Assembly: GCF_900114775.1 (NCBI RefSeq)
Contig: NZ_FOUE01000002.1
Coordinates: forward strand, 124,001-188,000
Direction: 5' to 3'
Origin: Marinobacter zhejiangensis
GTDB taxonomy: Bacteria; Pseudomonadota; Gammaproteobacteria; Pseudomonadales; Oleiphilaceae
Length of the DNA: 64,000 nt
Part shown: positions 25,478 to 33,368 of the stretch, piece by piece
Layout: each line of letters opens with the position of its first letter
Numbering within the stretch: the first letter of the stretch is position 1
The notes under the pieces: model-generated
Told to the model about the DNA's origin: nothing
What the model saw: only the letters and a program-made list of their open reading frames with translations
Database searches by the model: none
Program-made: the position numbers and the translations under genes

Positions 25478-26542
25478 ATGACTCAGATTGATCAGGCCGG
25501 CGCCATTCGCGAAGGCGAAGAACTGGATGTCGCGGTCGTGGATCGCTTCATGAAAAACGCGATCCCGGGGTTGCAGGGTGAGATTCAGATCCACCAGTAC
25601 CCGGGCGGTGCTTCAAACCTGACCTACCAGGTAGATTATGGCGACCGTTCCTTCGTGTTGCGGCGCCCGCCTTTTGGCAAGATCGCCAAGTCCGCCCATG
25701 ACATGCTGAGGGAAGCTCGGGTCATGAAGGCGTTAAAGCCGGTTTACCCCTATGTCCCTGAGATTGTGGCGATCTGCGATGACCACGAGGTGCTGGGGTG
25801 CGACTTCTATGTGATGGAGCGCCTGAAAGGTGTCATCCTGAGGCAGGATTTCCCGAAAGGGCTAAACCTGGACGAAGCTGACACCCGCAAGCTGTGCCTG
25901 AGTGTGATTGACCGGCTGGTGGAGCTGCATCAGGTGGATGCCAAGTCTGCCGGGCTGGATTCCCTGGGTAAGGGCGCGGGGTACGTCCAGCGCCAGATCG
26001 GTGGCTGGAGCGATCGTTTCCGCAAGTCTCGCACGGAGGATGTGGGTGATTTCGAAGAAGTCATGACCTGGCTCCATGACAAAATGCCGGACGACGTCGC
26101 TCAATGCGTTATCCACAACGACTACCGTTTTGACAATGTGGTGCTGAACCCGGACAACCCGTTTGAGGTCATCGGCGTCCTCGATTGGGAAATGGCCACG
26201 ATTGGTGACCCGTTGATGGATCTGGGCAACAGCCTGGCCTATTGGATTCAGGCAGACGATGAGCCCCAGATGCAGATCCTGCGACGCCAGCCCACCCACC
26301 AGCCCGGAATGCTGACCCGTCAGGAAGTGGTTGATTACTATCTCGAACGCTCCGGACTAAAAATCGCAAGCTTCGACTTCTATGAGGTCTATGGCTTGTT
26401 CCGCCTGGCGGTGATTATCCAGCAGATCTACTACCGTTATTTCCATGGTCAGACTAAAGATAAGCGCTTCGCCGGCTTTGGCATGGCAGCCAACTATCTG
26501 GAACAGCGTTGCCAGCGATTGATCAGGGAAAGCTCACTGTAA
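25478..26542 (+). CDS. APH-like phosphotransferase (ACAD10/11 kinase domain, LvaA-like)
   Basis: This 354-residue protein has the aminoglycoside-phosphotransferase fold. GASNLTYQV and VLRRPPFG form the N-lobe, the catalytic loop is VIHNDYRFDNVVLN with the invariant aspartate, and VLDWEMATIGDP is the metal-binding motif. This is the same domain that is fused N-terminal to the dehydrogenase in animal ACAD10/11 and is separate (LvaA) in Pseudomonas, where it phosphorylates the 4-hydroxyl of 4-hydroxyacyl-CoA. The start has CAGGAGAG upstream. Its stop overlaps the next gene (TAATG). Antibiotic resistance is not implied. Confidence 0.85.
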   Translation: MTQIDQAGAIREGEELDVAVVDRFMKNAIPGLQGEIQIHQYPGGASNLTYQVDYGDRSFVLRRPPFGKIAKSAHDMLREARVMKALKPVYPYVPEIVAICDDHEVLGCDFYVMERLKGVILRQDFPKGLNLDEADTRKLCLSVIDRLVELHQVDAKSAGLDSLGKGAGYVQRQIGGWSDRFRKSRTEDVGDFEEVMTWLHDKMPDDVAQCVIHNDYRFDNVVLNPDNPFEVIGVLDWEMATIGDPLMDLGNSLAYWIQADDEPQMQILRRQPTHQPGMLTRQEVVDYYLERSGLKIASFDFYEVYGLFRLAVIIQQIYYRYFHGQTKDKRFAGFGMAANYLEQRCQRLIRESSL

Positions 26543-27231
26543 TGGCGACCATCTACCTTATCCGTCATGGCCAGGCCAGTTTTGGCCAGGAAAACTATGA
26601 CCAGCTGTCGCCTATTGGCTGGGAGCAAGGTCGGATTCTGGGGCGCTGGCTGGCTGGCAAGGTAACGCCGGGGGCTGTGGTAGGGGGGGGGCTGGAACGG
26701 CACCGGGAAACCGCCGAAGCAGTCGCAACCGGTTACGGCAGCGCCTTGCCGGACATGCAGGTGCTGGCAGGGCTCAACGAGTTTGATCACACCGAAGTGC
26801 TGACCCGGTTCCGCCCGGAGTGGGCAGAGCGTGCAGTGATGGCGCGGGATCTTGCGGCTTTCCCCAAACCGGCCAAGGCGTTTCAGGACGCATTTGTACA
26901 GGCCGTGGCGAGATGGGCCGGTGGCCAGCACGACCACGATTACGGTGAGGCCTGGCCAGCCTTCAAGGCACGCGTGCTTGTGGCGCTTGATGAACTGGTT
27001 GAGTTTGCTGATGGCACGGATGTCCTGGTGGCCACCTCTGGAGGGCCGATTTCGGTCATCGTGCAATCACTGTTGGGGCTGGACGATGAACGTGCCCTGA
27101 AGCTTAACGAAGTCATCGCCAACACCAGTGTTTCCCGAGTGCTCTATTCCGGATCACGGCGCAGCCTTTCCGTATTCAATAATTTCGCACACCTGGAGGC
27201 GGAAGACCCCGCCCTGGTGACGTTTCGATAA
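26542..27231 (+). CDS. Histidine phosphatase family protein (phosphoglycerate mutase-like)
   Basis: This 229-residue protein opens with the catalytic LIRHGQAS motif (H9 is the residue phosphorylated in the family), and HRETAEAV and a C-terminal VATSGGPIS supply the remaining phosphate-pocket residues. I start it at the ATG 26542, which overlaps the kinase stop codon, implying translational coupling. Within the operon it would be well placed to remove a phosphate made by the upstream kinase, or to correct unproductive phosphorylation. That role is inference. Confidence 0.85.
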   Translation: MATIYLIRHGQASFGQENYDQLSPIGWEQGRILGRWLAGKVTPGAVVGGGLERHRETAEAVATGYGSALPDMQVLAGLNEFDHTEVLTRFRPEWAERAVMARDLAAFPKPAKAFQDAFVQAVARWAGGQHDHDYGEAWPAFKARVLVALDELVEFADGTDVLVATSGGPISVIVQSLLGLDDERALKLNEVIANTSVSRVLYSGSRRSLSVFNNFAHLEAEDPALVTFR

Positions 27232-27243
27232 TGAGGAACTGGA

Positions 27244-28014
27244 ATGAATAAAACAGACCTGTTTGACCTGACGGGCAAAGTGGCCCTGGTCACCGGCGCG
27301 AGCCGCGGCATTGGTGAGAGTATTGCCCGTACCCTGGCGGCTTATGGTGCCCATGTGATTGTCAGCAGCCGAAAAATCGATACCTGTGAAGCGGTTGCCG
27401 CCAGCATCCGTGACAACGGTGGCAGTGCAGAAGCGTTTGCCTGTCACATCGGAGAGATGGATCAGATTGACGCTGTGTGGACCCATATCGAGCAGGCTCA
27501 CGGCAAGCTCGATATTCTGGTTAACAACGCGGCGGCCAACCCGTACTACGGTCCCATTGAGGACACTGATCTGGGGGCTTTCCAGAAGACCATCGACGTC
27601 AATATTCGTGGTTACTTCTTCATGTGTGCCCGGGGCGCCCAGCTGATGAAGAAAGCCGGAGGTGGTGCCATCCTCAACGTCGCATCGGTGAATGGTGTGG
27701 CACCCGGACACTTCCAGGGGATCTATTCCATCACCAAGGCGGCGGTTATCTCGATGACCAAGTCGTTTGCCAAGGAGTTGGGGGCCGCCAACGTTCGTGT
27801 CAACGCGCTGTTGCCGGGGCTCACCGATACCAAGTTCGCCAGTGCCCTGACCACCAACGAGGCGGTCAAGAAGATGGCCCTGGCCCATATCCCGATGAAC
27901 CGTGTGGCAGATCCGGACGAAATGGCCGGTACGGTTCTGTACCTGGTGTCCGGAGCCTCCAGCTACACCACCGGGGCCTGTGTCAACGTCGACGGTGGCT
28001 ACCTGACGGTCTGA
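27244..28014 (+). CDS. Short-chain dehydrogenase/reductase (FabG-like)
   Basis: This 256-residue classical SDR has VTGASRGIG for cofactor binding, NNAAANPYYG in the substrate loop, the YSITK catalytic pair, and a C-terminal SSYTTGACVNVDGGYLTV characteristic of the family. It is the last gene of the acyl-CoA operon, 12 bp after the phosphatase, with GAGGAACTGG as ribosome-binding site, and is followed by a strong terminator. It probably handles 3-hydroxyacyl or 3-ketoacyl intermediates. Two SDRs in one operon suggest two redox steps. Confidence 0.9.
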   Translation: MNKTDLFDLTGKVALVTGASRGIGESIARTLAAYGAHVIVSSRKIDTCEAVAASIRDNGGSAEAFACHIGEMDQIDAVWTHIEQAHGKLDILVNNAAANPYYGPIEDTDLGAFQKTIDVNIRGYFFMCARGAQLMKKAGGGAILNVASVNGVAPGHFQGIYSITKAAVISMTKSFAKELGAANVRVNALLPGLTDTKFASALTTNEAVKKMALAHIPMNRVADPDEMAGTVLYLVSGASSYTTGACVNVDGGYLTV

Positions 28015-28036
28015 CTGGTCGCTGGCTGAAGGCAAC

Positions 28037-28074
28037 AAAAAAGCTGCATGGCGACCAACCATGCAGCTTTTTTT
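28037..28074 (+). terminator. Rho-independent terminator closing the acyl-CoA operon
   Basis: The perfect 15-bp stem AAAAAAGCTGCATGG / CCATGCAGCTTTTTT has a 7-nt loop and a T-run. It lies 22 bp after the last operon gene. Confidence 0.93.
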
Positions 28075-28119
28075 GTGTTGGGTGACGGGGCTCGGCGAGA
28101 GCCTGGATGAGGGCGCTCG

Positions 28120-29727
28120 CTAGGGTGCCCTAGACAATGTTGTGCCGACCGGTGGCCGGTGGTGCAGTGAGTACAGCACCCGGTCCAGAACGGCCTGACC
28201 ATTCCAGGCGGGGTCGTCGTTGACCATGCCAACCACCACCCAGGTGGTGTTGTCCGCATCGCGGGTGAAACCGGCGATCGAGCGTACGTTTTCGAGGTAG
28301 CCGGTCTTGATGCGGCCTTCACCGTCCATGCCGGAGTTGCGCAGACGTCTAGCCATGGTTCCGTCCATGGCGATCAGTGGCATGGACGCCATCAGGTCGG
28401 CTGCAAACGGGCTGTTCCAGGCATTGAGCAGTATCTGGGCGCCTTGGCGAGCGGTAATCCGGCCGTGCCGGGTCAGGCCGGCACCGTTGTCAATTACCAT
28501 GCCGTTGGTGTTGATGCCCTTGCCATCGAGCCAGTCGTAGATGGCCCGGATACCCGCTACGCGGTCATCCTCTTCGCCATCAATCCGGTTTTCGGCGCCA
28601 ATGGTCAGTAGCAGCTGACGCGCCATCACGTTGCTGCTCCACTTGTTGATGTCCCGAATGGTGCTGACCAGATCCGGAGAGGTGATGCGGAGCATCAGCC
28701 GGGCATCCTCGGGGGTGGTCTCGAGGCGGTCAGTGCCTTGCAGCGTGACCCCGGTCTCTGCCAGCAACGAGCGGATCAACGCCGCGCTGTATTGTTCATG
28801 GGGCAGCAGGGACAGGTAGGCTGACGTGCGGCAGCCCTGGGGCAGGGAACCCGTAACCCGCACCGTCACCCGGTTGTCATTGTCGAACACCGGCTGCCAC
28901 TCAAACTGACGCCGGGAGGGGCAGGGGCCTTCGGCGGTGGCGGTGACCCGGTTATCGATCACCACGGAATCAAGGGCTGGCGAGCTCCAGGCCTGAGTGC
29001 CCCGCTCATCGGCCCGGACCTGGAAGTGGAGCAGGTTCAGGTTGGCGAGGTAGCCGGAAGGTTCAACCAGAAATGGCGCATAGGGGTTGTTGCCATTGTC
29101 CTCAAACGACGGCAGGCCTTCGGGTAGCTGGAACACGTTGCCATCCAGAACCAGGTCCCCGGTGATGGTGTCGATGCCCATGCCGCGGAGCTCACGCAGG
29201 GTGCTCCACAAATCGTCGATGGTCAGTTTGGGATCGCCGCCGAACTTGACGTAAAAGTTGCCATCCAGGGTGCTGCCCCGGAGTTCGCCGTCGGTGTAGA
29301 AGTTGGTGTTCCAATGGTGAGTCGGGCCGAGGATCTCGAGGGCGGCGTAGGTCGTCACCAGCTTCATGATGGAGCCGGGGCTCATGGTCTGGTCGGCATT
29401 GATGTATTGCTCGATACCGGGGCCGTTCATTGGAATGGCGGCCACGCTGAGGGCATTGTCGTTGTTCAATGCCCGGTGCGCGTAGTCGTTGACCTGGGTG
29501 CTCCAGGCGCGGGCCGCCGGCTCGCCGGCACTCACGGCGGCAGCAGAAACCAGAAACCATGAGGCCATGACCGACGCCAGCCAGCGTTTGACCGGTTTGC
29601 GGGACGCATCGGGGCCAGAAATTACGGCCGGTTTGGAGCTTGAGGGTCCGGTAAGCAGCATAGTCATTTGCCAGAGGAAGTCGTGATTGTGAACTATCCC
29701 TAACCTTAGCCGAAAACTCCGGATCAT
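28120..29727 (-). CDS. dacB: D-alanyl-D-alanine carboxypeptidase/endopeptidase (PBP4)
   Basis: This protein of up to 535 residues is a class C-type periplasmic penicillin-binding protein that trims peptidoglycan peptides. The three active-site motifs are present: SPGSIMK (SxxK), SSN in KWSSNVMARQ (SxN), and KTG in GRIKTGYLE. A signal peptide (LASVMASWFLVSAAAVSAG) sits about 50 residues in, so the true start may be a downstream ATG (29667 or 29661) rather than 29727. None of the candidate starts has a clear ribosome-binding site. Length from the later starts fits PBP4. It is a single gene. Confidence 0.9.
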   Translation of the reverse strand: MIRSFRLRLGIVHNHDFLWQMTMLLTGPSSSKPAVISGPDASRKPVKRWLASVMASWFLVSAAAVSAGEPAARAWSTQVNDYAHRALNNDNALSVAAIPMNGPGIEQYINADQTMSPGSIMKLVTTYAALEILGPTHHWNTNFYTDGELRGSTLDGNFYVKFGGDPKLTIDDLWSTLRELRGMGIDTITGDLVLDGNVFQLPEGLPSFEDNGNNPYAPFLVEPSGYLANLNLLHFQVRADERGTQAWSSPALDSVVIDNRVTATAEGPCPSRRQFEWQPVFDNDNRVTVRVTGSLPQGCRTSAYLSLLPHEQYSAALIRSLLAETGVTLQGTDRLETTPEDARLMLRITSPDLVSTIRDINKWSSNVMARQLLLTIGAENRIDGEEDDRVAGIRAIYDWLDGKGINTNGMVIDNGAGLTRHGRITARQGAQILLNAWNSPFAADLMASMPLIAMDGTMARRLRNSGMDGEGRIKTGYLENVRSIAGFTRDADNTTWVVVGMVNDDPAWNGQAVLDRVLYSLHHRPPVGTTLSRAP

Positions 29728-29939
29728 ACTATGTGGAAAACTTCTACATGACGTTAAAAAATGCCAGCAGTGTCATTGTTTCCATTGCATTTTTGTTTCT
29801 TGGTGTAACGGGCTTTTGAATCAGCGGGTTAGCGACCAAACCGTGGTTTGACCAGCTGTCGGGGATCCGCGAGCCAATGGAAAATCGCGAGCCAGCGTGA
29901 TAATGGCGGTATAACGAATGACCCAGAACAGGAAACAGC

Positions 29940-30710
29940 ATGCCGAACGTACTGACACACAATATTAATGTCCTGGCTTCCGTCACCACGTCCTCCCTGA
30001 CCGCTTGGCGAGGCTGCATGGTGGTCAGCCAGGCAGAGCAGCCAGAAAAACCGTTGGTACTCTACGACATGGAAGCCTGCCCCTATTGCCGGCGGGTGAG
30101 GGAAGTCCTGACCGCGCTGCACCTGGATGCCGACATCCGCCCCTGCCCCAAAGGTGGCACCCGGTTCCGGGATGAGGCCAAGGCCATCGGTGGCAAGCTC
30201 CAGTTCCCGCTCTTGGTGGATGAAAACACCGGCAAAGTGCTCTACGAGTCCAGGGATATCGTGGAATACCTGTTCCGCCAATACGGTGGTCGCCCGGTAC
30301 CACGGGTGTACCGGGCTCGCGCCTATCAGCCGGTATTGGGGTCGGTGGCATCTGCTGCTAGCGGGTTGCGTGGCATGCGGGCCAAGCCGGCCAAGGCACC
30401 GGAGCAACCGCTGCACCTGTGGAGCTTTGAGGGTAGCCCGTTTGCCCGACTGGTACGGGAAAGGCTGTGCGAGTACGAGATTCCCTACACCGTCCACAAC
30501 ATTGGCAAGGAACACTGGTCGGAGCTGGGGCCCGCCAAACAGCGGATCAAGCCCGGCACCTACCAGCCGCTGCCTGGCGGCAAACGGGAAATCTTCTTTG
30601 GCCGGCACCAGCGGGTACAGGTGCCGTACCTGGAAGACCCCAATACCGGTGCAGCGATGTTTGAGTCTGCCCAGATCCTCAAGTATCTGGACGACACCTA
30701 CGGTTCCTAA
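29940..30710 (+). CDS. Tandem glutathione S-transferase N-terminal (thioredoxin-fold) protein
   Basis: This 256-residue protein contains two GST_N/glutaredoxin-like domains in a row. The first (about 38-110) has CPYC at C47-C50 and the cis-proline-like FPLLVDENTG, followed by YESRDIVEYLF. The second (about 158-255) has SFEGSPFARLVRERL in the equivalent place without the cysteines, then VPYLEDPNTG and FESAQILKYLD. No all-alpha GST C-terminal domain is present. The start has a CAGGAAAC ribosome-binding site. It is probably a thiol-disulphide or glutathione-dependent enzyme; substrate unknown. The domain repeat itself is clear. Confidence 0.85.
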   Translation: MPNVLTHNINVLASVTTSSLTAWRGCMVVSQAEQPEKPLVLYDMEACPYCRRVREVLTALHLDADIRPCPKGGTRFRDEAKAIGGKLQFPLLVDENTGKVLYESRDIVEYLFRQYGGRPVPRVYRARAYQPVLGSVASAASGLRGMRAKPAKAPEQPLHLWSFEGSPFARLVRERLCEYEIPYTVHNIGKEHWSELGPAKQRIKPGTYQPLPGGKREIFFGRHQRVQVPYLEDPNTGAAMFESAQILKYLDDTYGS

Positions 30711-30732
30711 GCCATCAGGTTCGAGGCCGTTT

Positions 30733-31545
30733 TCATTGATCCCAGGCAGGGGCAAACGGCGGGTTGGCCAGTCGCTCGCCCCGGTCCAGGCGGTCTATCA
30801 CGTTCAGTTCTTCGGGCGTCAGCTGCAGGGTGAGGGCGTCCAGGTTGGCCTTCAGGTGCTCATCCCGTGTCGATGACGGAATGGGCACAACCCCCCTCGA
30901 TACAACCCAGGCAATGGCCAGCTGCGCTGCTGAGACATTGCGCTTGCGCGCCAGTTCTGCCAACGCCTGGTTCTCCATCACCCGCCCGACGGCCAGTGGC
31001 ATATAGCCAGTCACCTGGATGCCCAGGGTCTGGGCATGATCCACCAACTTGCGGTTGGCCAGGAACGGATGCACTTCAATCTGGTTGGTCAGGATAGGGT
31101 GTTCCCCAAGGATCTGCCTGGCCTCATCCATTTGTGCGATGGTGAAGTTTGACAGGCCGATGTGATCAGTCAGGCCTTCATGCTGGGCCCGAAGCAATGC
31201 CATCAGATAGTCGGCCATGGGCACTTCGTTATCTGGCGACGGCCAGTGAATCAGGGTCAGGTCCACATGATCGGTTTTCAGGCGTTGCAGGCTCTCTTTC
31301 AGGCTTGCCACCAACCGGTCAGGGTGTAGGTTGTCGTGCCAGATTTTTGTGGTTACAAAGATCTCCCGGCGGGGAATGCCGCTTGAGGTAATGCCGTCGC
31401 CGACTTCGGCTTCATTGTTGTAAGCCTGGGCCGTATCAATGTGCCGGTAGCCCAAAGACAACGCACGTTTGACCGTATCCCTGGCGGTATCACCGGTAAG
31501 ACGGTAGGTGCCCAGCCCAATGGGGGGGAGCGCATCGAATGACAT
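30733..31545 (-). CDS. dkgB: Aldo/keto reductase (2,5-diketo-D-gluconate reductase B-like)
   Basis: This 270-residue NADPH-dependent reductase has the aldo/keto reductase tetrad: D37 and Y42 in HIDTAQAYNNE, the lysine in VTTKIW near residue 67, and the histidine in LIHWPSP. GLSNFTIAQ and the C-terminal VPIPSSTRDEHLKANL, where the NADP phosphate binds, complete it. The overall pattern is closest to DkgB/YafB, which reduces methylglyoxal, other aldehydes and 2,5-diketogluconate. The start has AAGGAGA. It is a single gene between unrelated neighbours. Confidence 0.88.
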   Translation of the reverse strand: MSFDALPPIGLGTYRLTGDTARDTVKRALSLGYRHIDTAQAYNNEAEVGDGITSSGIPRREIFVTTKIWHDNLHPDRLVASLKESLQRLKTDHVDLTLIHWPSPDNEVPMADYLMALLRAQHEGLTDHIGLSNFTIAQMDEARQILGEHPILTNQIEVHPFLANRKLVDHAQTLGIQVTGYMPLAVGRVMENQALAELARKRNVSAAQLAIAWVVSRGVVPIPSSTRDEHLKANLDALTLQLTPEELNVIDRLDRGERLANPPFAPAWDQ

Positions 31546-31702
31546 GACCAGGTCTCCTTGACGGTTGAGTGTAATCAGCGGGAGTGTCAGTTATACCGTG
31601 GACCCTGTGTGCTGGTTCTTCAAGGTGGGGAGGGGTATCATTTCGTCTGATTTCAGCCCCGCTTTGCTGGGGGCACTTTCACGTTTTAGCCTGAGGTAAT
31701 TC

Positions 31703-32116
31703 ATGGTCACCGGTCACTGCCTGTGCGAAGCGGTCAAATTCGAATACCAGGGGCCGTTGGGGCCCATCTCCCTATGCCATTGCAGTCAGTGTCGCCGAGC
31801 TCACGGCAGCGCGTTCTCAGCCAGCGCTCCGGCCCAGAAGGTGCATTTCCGGTTGCTGTCTGGAGAGGAACTGGTTCGCGAGTTTGAATCCCGTCCGGGC
31901 AAATTCCGGGCCTTTTGTGGCCAGTGTGGTAGCCCGATCTTCAGCCGGGTCGATGCTATTCCCGGTATCCTGCGGCTGTCGGTGGGATTGATGAACGAGC
32001 CATTGCCCAAGGCGGCGGAGTCACACGTGTATGTGGGCTCAAAGTGCAACTGGTTTGCCATTACCGATGACCTGCCCCAATACGAAAAGACACAGCGCGC
32101 AACCGATCCTCACTGA
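31703..32116 (+). CDS. GFA-family (glutathione-dependent formaldehyde-activating-like) protein
   Basis: This 137-residue protein has the cysteine pattern of the GFA/DUF636 family: GHCLC at C6 and C8, CHCSQCRR in the middle, and FCGQCGSPIF further on, which together bind zinc ions. Family members are mostly of unknown function, with one glutathione-formaldehyde adduct enzyme characterised. The start has GAGGTAATTC. It is convergent with the sugar dehydrogenase gene. Confidence 0.88.
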   Translation: MVTGHCLCEAVKFEYQGPLGPISLCHCSQCRRAHGSAFSASAPAQKVHFRLLSGEELVREFESRPGKFRAFCGQCGSPIFSRVDAIPGILRLSVGLMNEPLPKAAESHVYVGSKCNWFAITDDLPQYEKTQRATDPH

Positions 32117-32143
32117 CCTACTTTCCTCACTGGCCTACTTAAG

Positions 32144-32166
32144 GGTGGCGGCTCTACTCCGCCACC
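32144..32166. terminator. Convergent hairpin between the GFA and sugar dehydrogenase genes
   Basis: The perfect 8-bp stem GGTGGCGG / CCGCCACC has a 7-nt loop. It overlaps the stop codon of the minus-strand gene and starts 27 bp after the plus-strand stop. There is no T-run, so termination efficiency is uncertain. Confidence 0.4.
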
Positions 32167-33275
32167 AGCCGCAGTACTTCCCCGTTGCTTTCGTCGGTCA
32201 GTAGCCAGATCCGGCCATCCGGCCCCATGCGCACGTCGCGGATGCGGCGGCCGAATTCGGTGATCAGATCTTCCTCCTCAACCACCTGGTTGCCTTCAAT
32301 GCGTAGCCGTACCAGTTTCTGCATCTTGAGTGCGCCAACAAACAGGTCGCCCTGCCAGGCTTCCACATCTGTCCCGGTGTAGAAAGCCATCCCCGAGGGT
32401 GCAATGGACGGATCCCAGTAATGCAGGGGCTGCGCCATCCCCGGCAGTGCTGTGTTGTCGCTGATGGCAAAGCCGGAATAGCCGATGCCGTAGGTGATGG
32501 CTGGCCAGCCATAGTTGGTACCTGGCTCCAGGATGTTGATCTCGTCGCCTCCCCTGGGGCCATGTTCATGGGTCCAGATAGCTCCGCTGTGGGGGTGTCG
32601 TGTCATGCCCTGGATGTTGCGGTGGCCGTAGCTGAACAGGGTTGGGCGGTGGTTTGGGGTCTGCAGGAACGGATTGCCCGGTGCGGGAGCGCCATCAATG
32701 GTGATGCGGTGGACGGCACCGGCATCGTCATTGGTATCCTGAGCCCTGGGGCGGTCGCCCCGGTCGCCAACGGCGATATACAGCAAACCAGTCTGGTCAA
32801 ACGCCATGCGCCCGGCGAAATGGTGGGAAGGGCTGGAGCGGGGAAGTGCCTCAAAGATAACCCGGACGTTGGTCAGGCGGCCATCCTCAAGCTGTGCCCG
32901 GCTGACTCGGGTGGTTTTGCCATCGGCATTCTCATGGGCGTAGCTCAGGAACAGCAGGTGGTTGTTCTCAAAGTCCGGGTGGAGCACGACATCGAGCAAC
33001 CCGCCTTGGCCGGATACCACCAGGTCTGGCACGCCTTCAACAGGTTGTGCCTGTAATTCATTATTGCTGATCAGGCGCAAGCGGCCAGCCCGTTCGGTGA
33101 CCAGCAGTGACCCATCCGGCAGGAACGCCAGGCTCCAGGGGTGCTCCAGCCCGGATGCCACACTTTCCAGGCGAAAGCTGGCTTTGTCGGAGTGATAGAT
33201 GTCCGGGGCGGCGGTGCAGGCCGTCGCCACCGCCAGCAGGGTGGCGACGAGGGTCCATTTCAGGGTGTCGGGCAT
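32154..33275 (-). CDS. PQQ-dependent aldose sugar dehydrogenase-like lipoprotein
   Basis: This 373-residue beta-propeller enzyme of the soluble glucose/aldose dehydrogenase (YliI/Asd) family oxidises sugars using PQQ. LEHPWSLAFLPDG begins the first blade; HHFAGRMAFD and the YSYGHRN-like FSYGHRNIQG supply active-site residues, and HEHGPRGGDEIN gives the metal/PQQ region. I chose the ATG at 33275, which has AGGAGA 9 bp upstream. The signal peptide ends in a plausible lipobox (ATAC), so it may be a periplasmic lipoprotein. No PQQ synthesis genes are in the window, so cofactor supply must be elsewhere. Confidence 0.88.
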   Translation of the reverse strand: MPDTLKWTLVATLLAVATACTAAPDIYHSDKASFRLESVASGLEHPWSLAFLPDGSLLVTERAGRLRLISNNELQAQPVEGVPDLVVSGQGGLLDVVLHPDFENNHLLFLSYAHENADGKTTRVSRAQLEDGRLTNVRVIFEALPRSSPSHHFAGRMAFDQTGLLYIAVGDRGDRPRAQDTNDDAGAVHRITIDGAPAPGNPFLQTPNHRPTLFSYGHRNIQGMTRHPHSGAIWTHEHGPRGGDEINILEPGTNYGWPAITYGIGYSGFAISDNTALPGMAQPLHYWDPSIAPSGMAFYTGTDVEAWQGDLFVGALKMQKLVRLRIEGNQVVEEEDLITEFGRRIRDVRMGPDGRIWLLTDESNGEVLRLVAE

Positions 33276-33368
33276 TGTGCGGTGTCTCCTGGCCATGACA
33301 AGGCATTCTGGTTGGGGCCTGTCAGTCACCATAGCACTGCCGCGTTACATCGTCAGTCCGTCAGGCCA

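Noticed and set aside
25478..26542. Aminoglycoside resistance kinase
   Set aside because: It has the APH fold but sits in an acyl-CoA operon and matches the ACAD10/11-associated subgroup; no resistance is implied.
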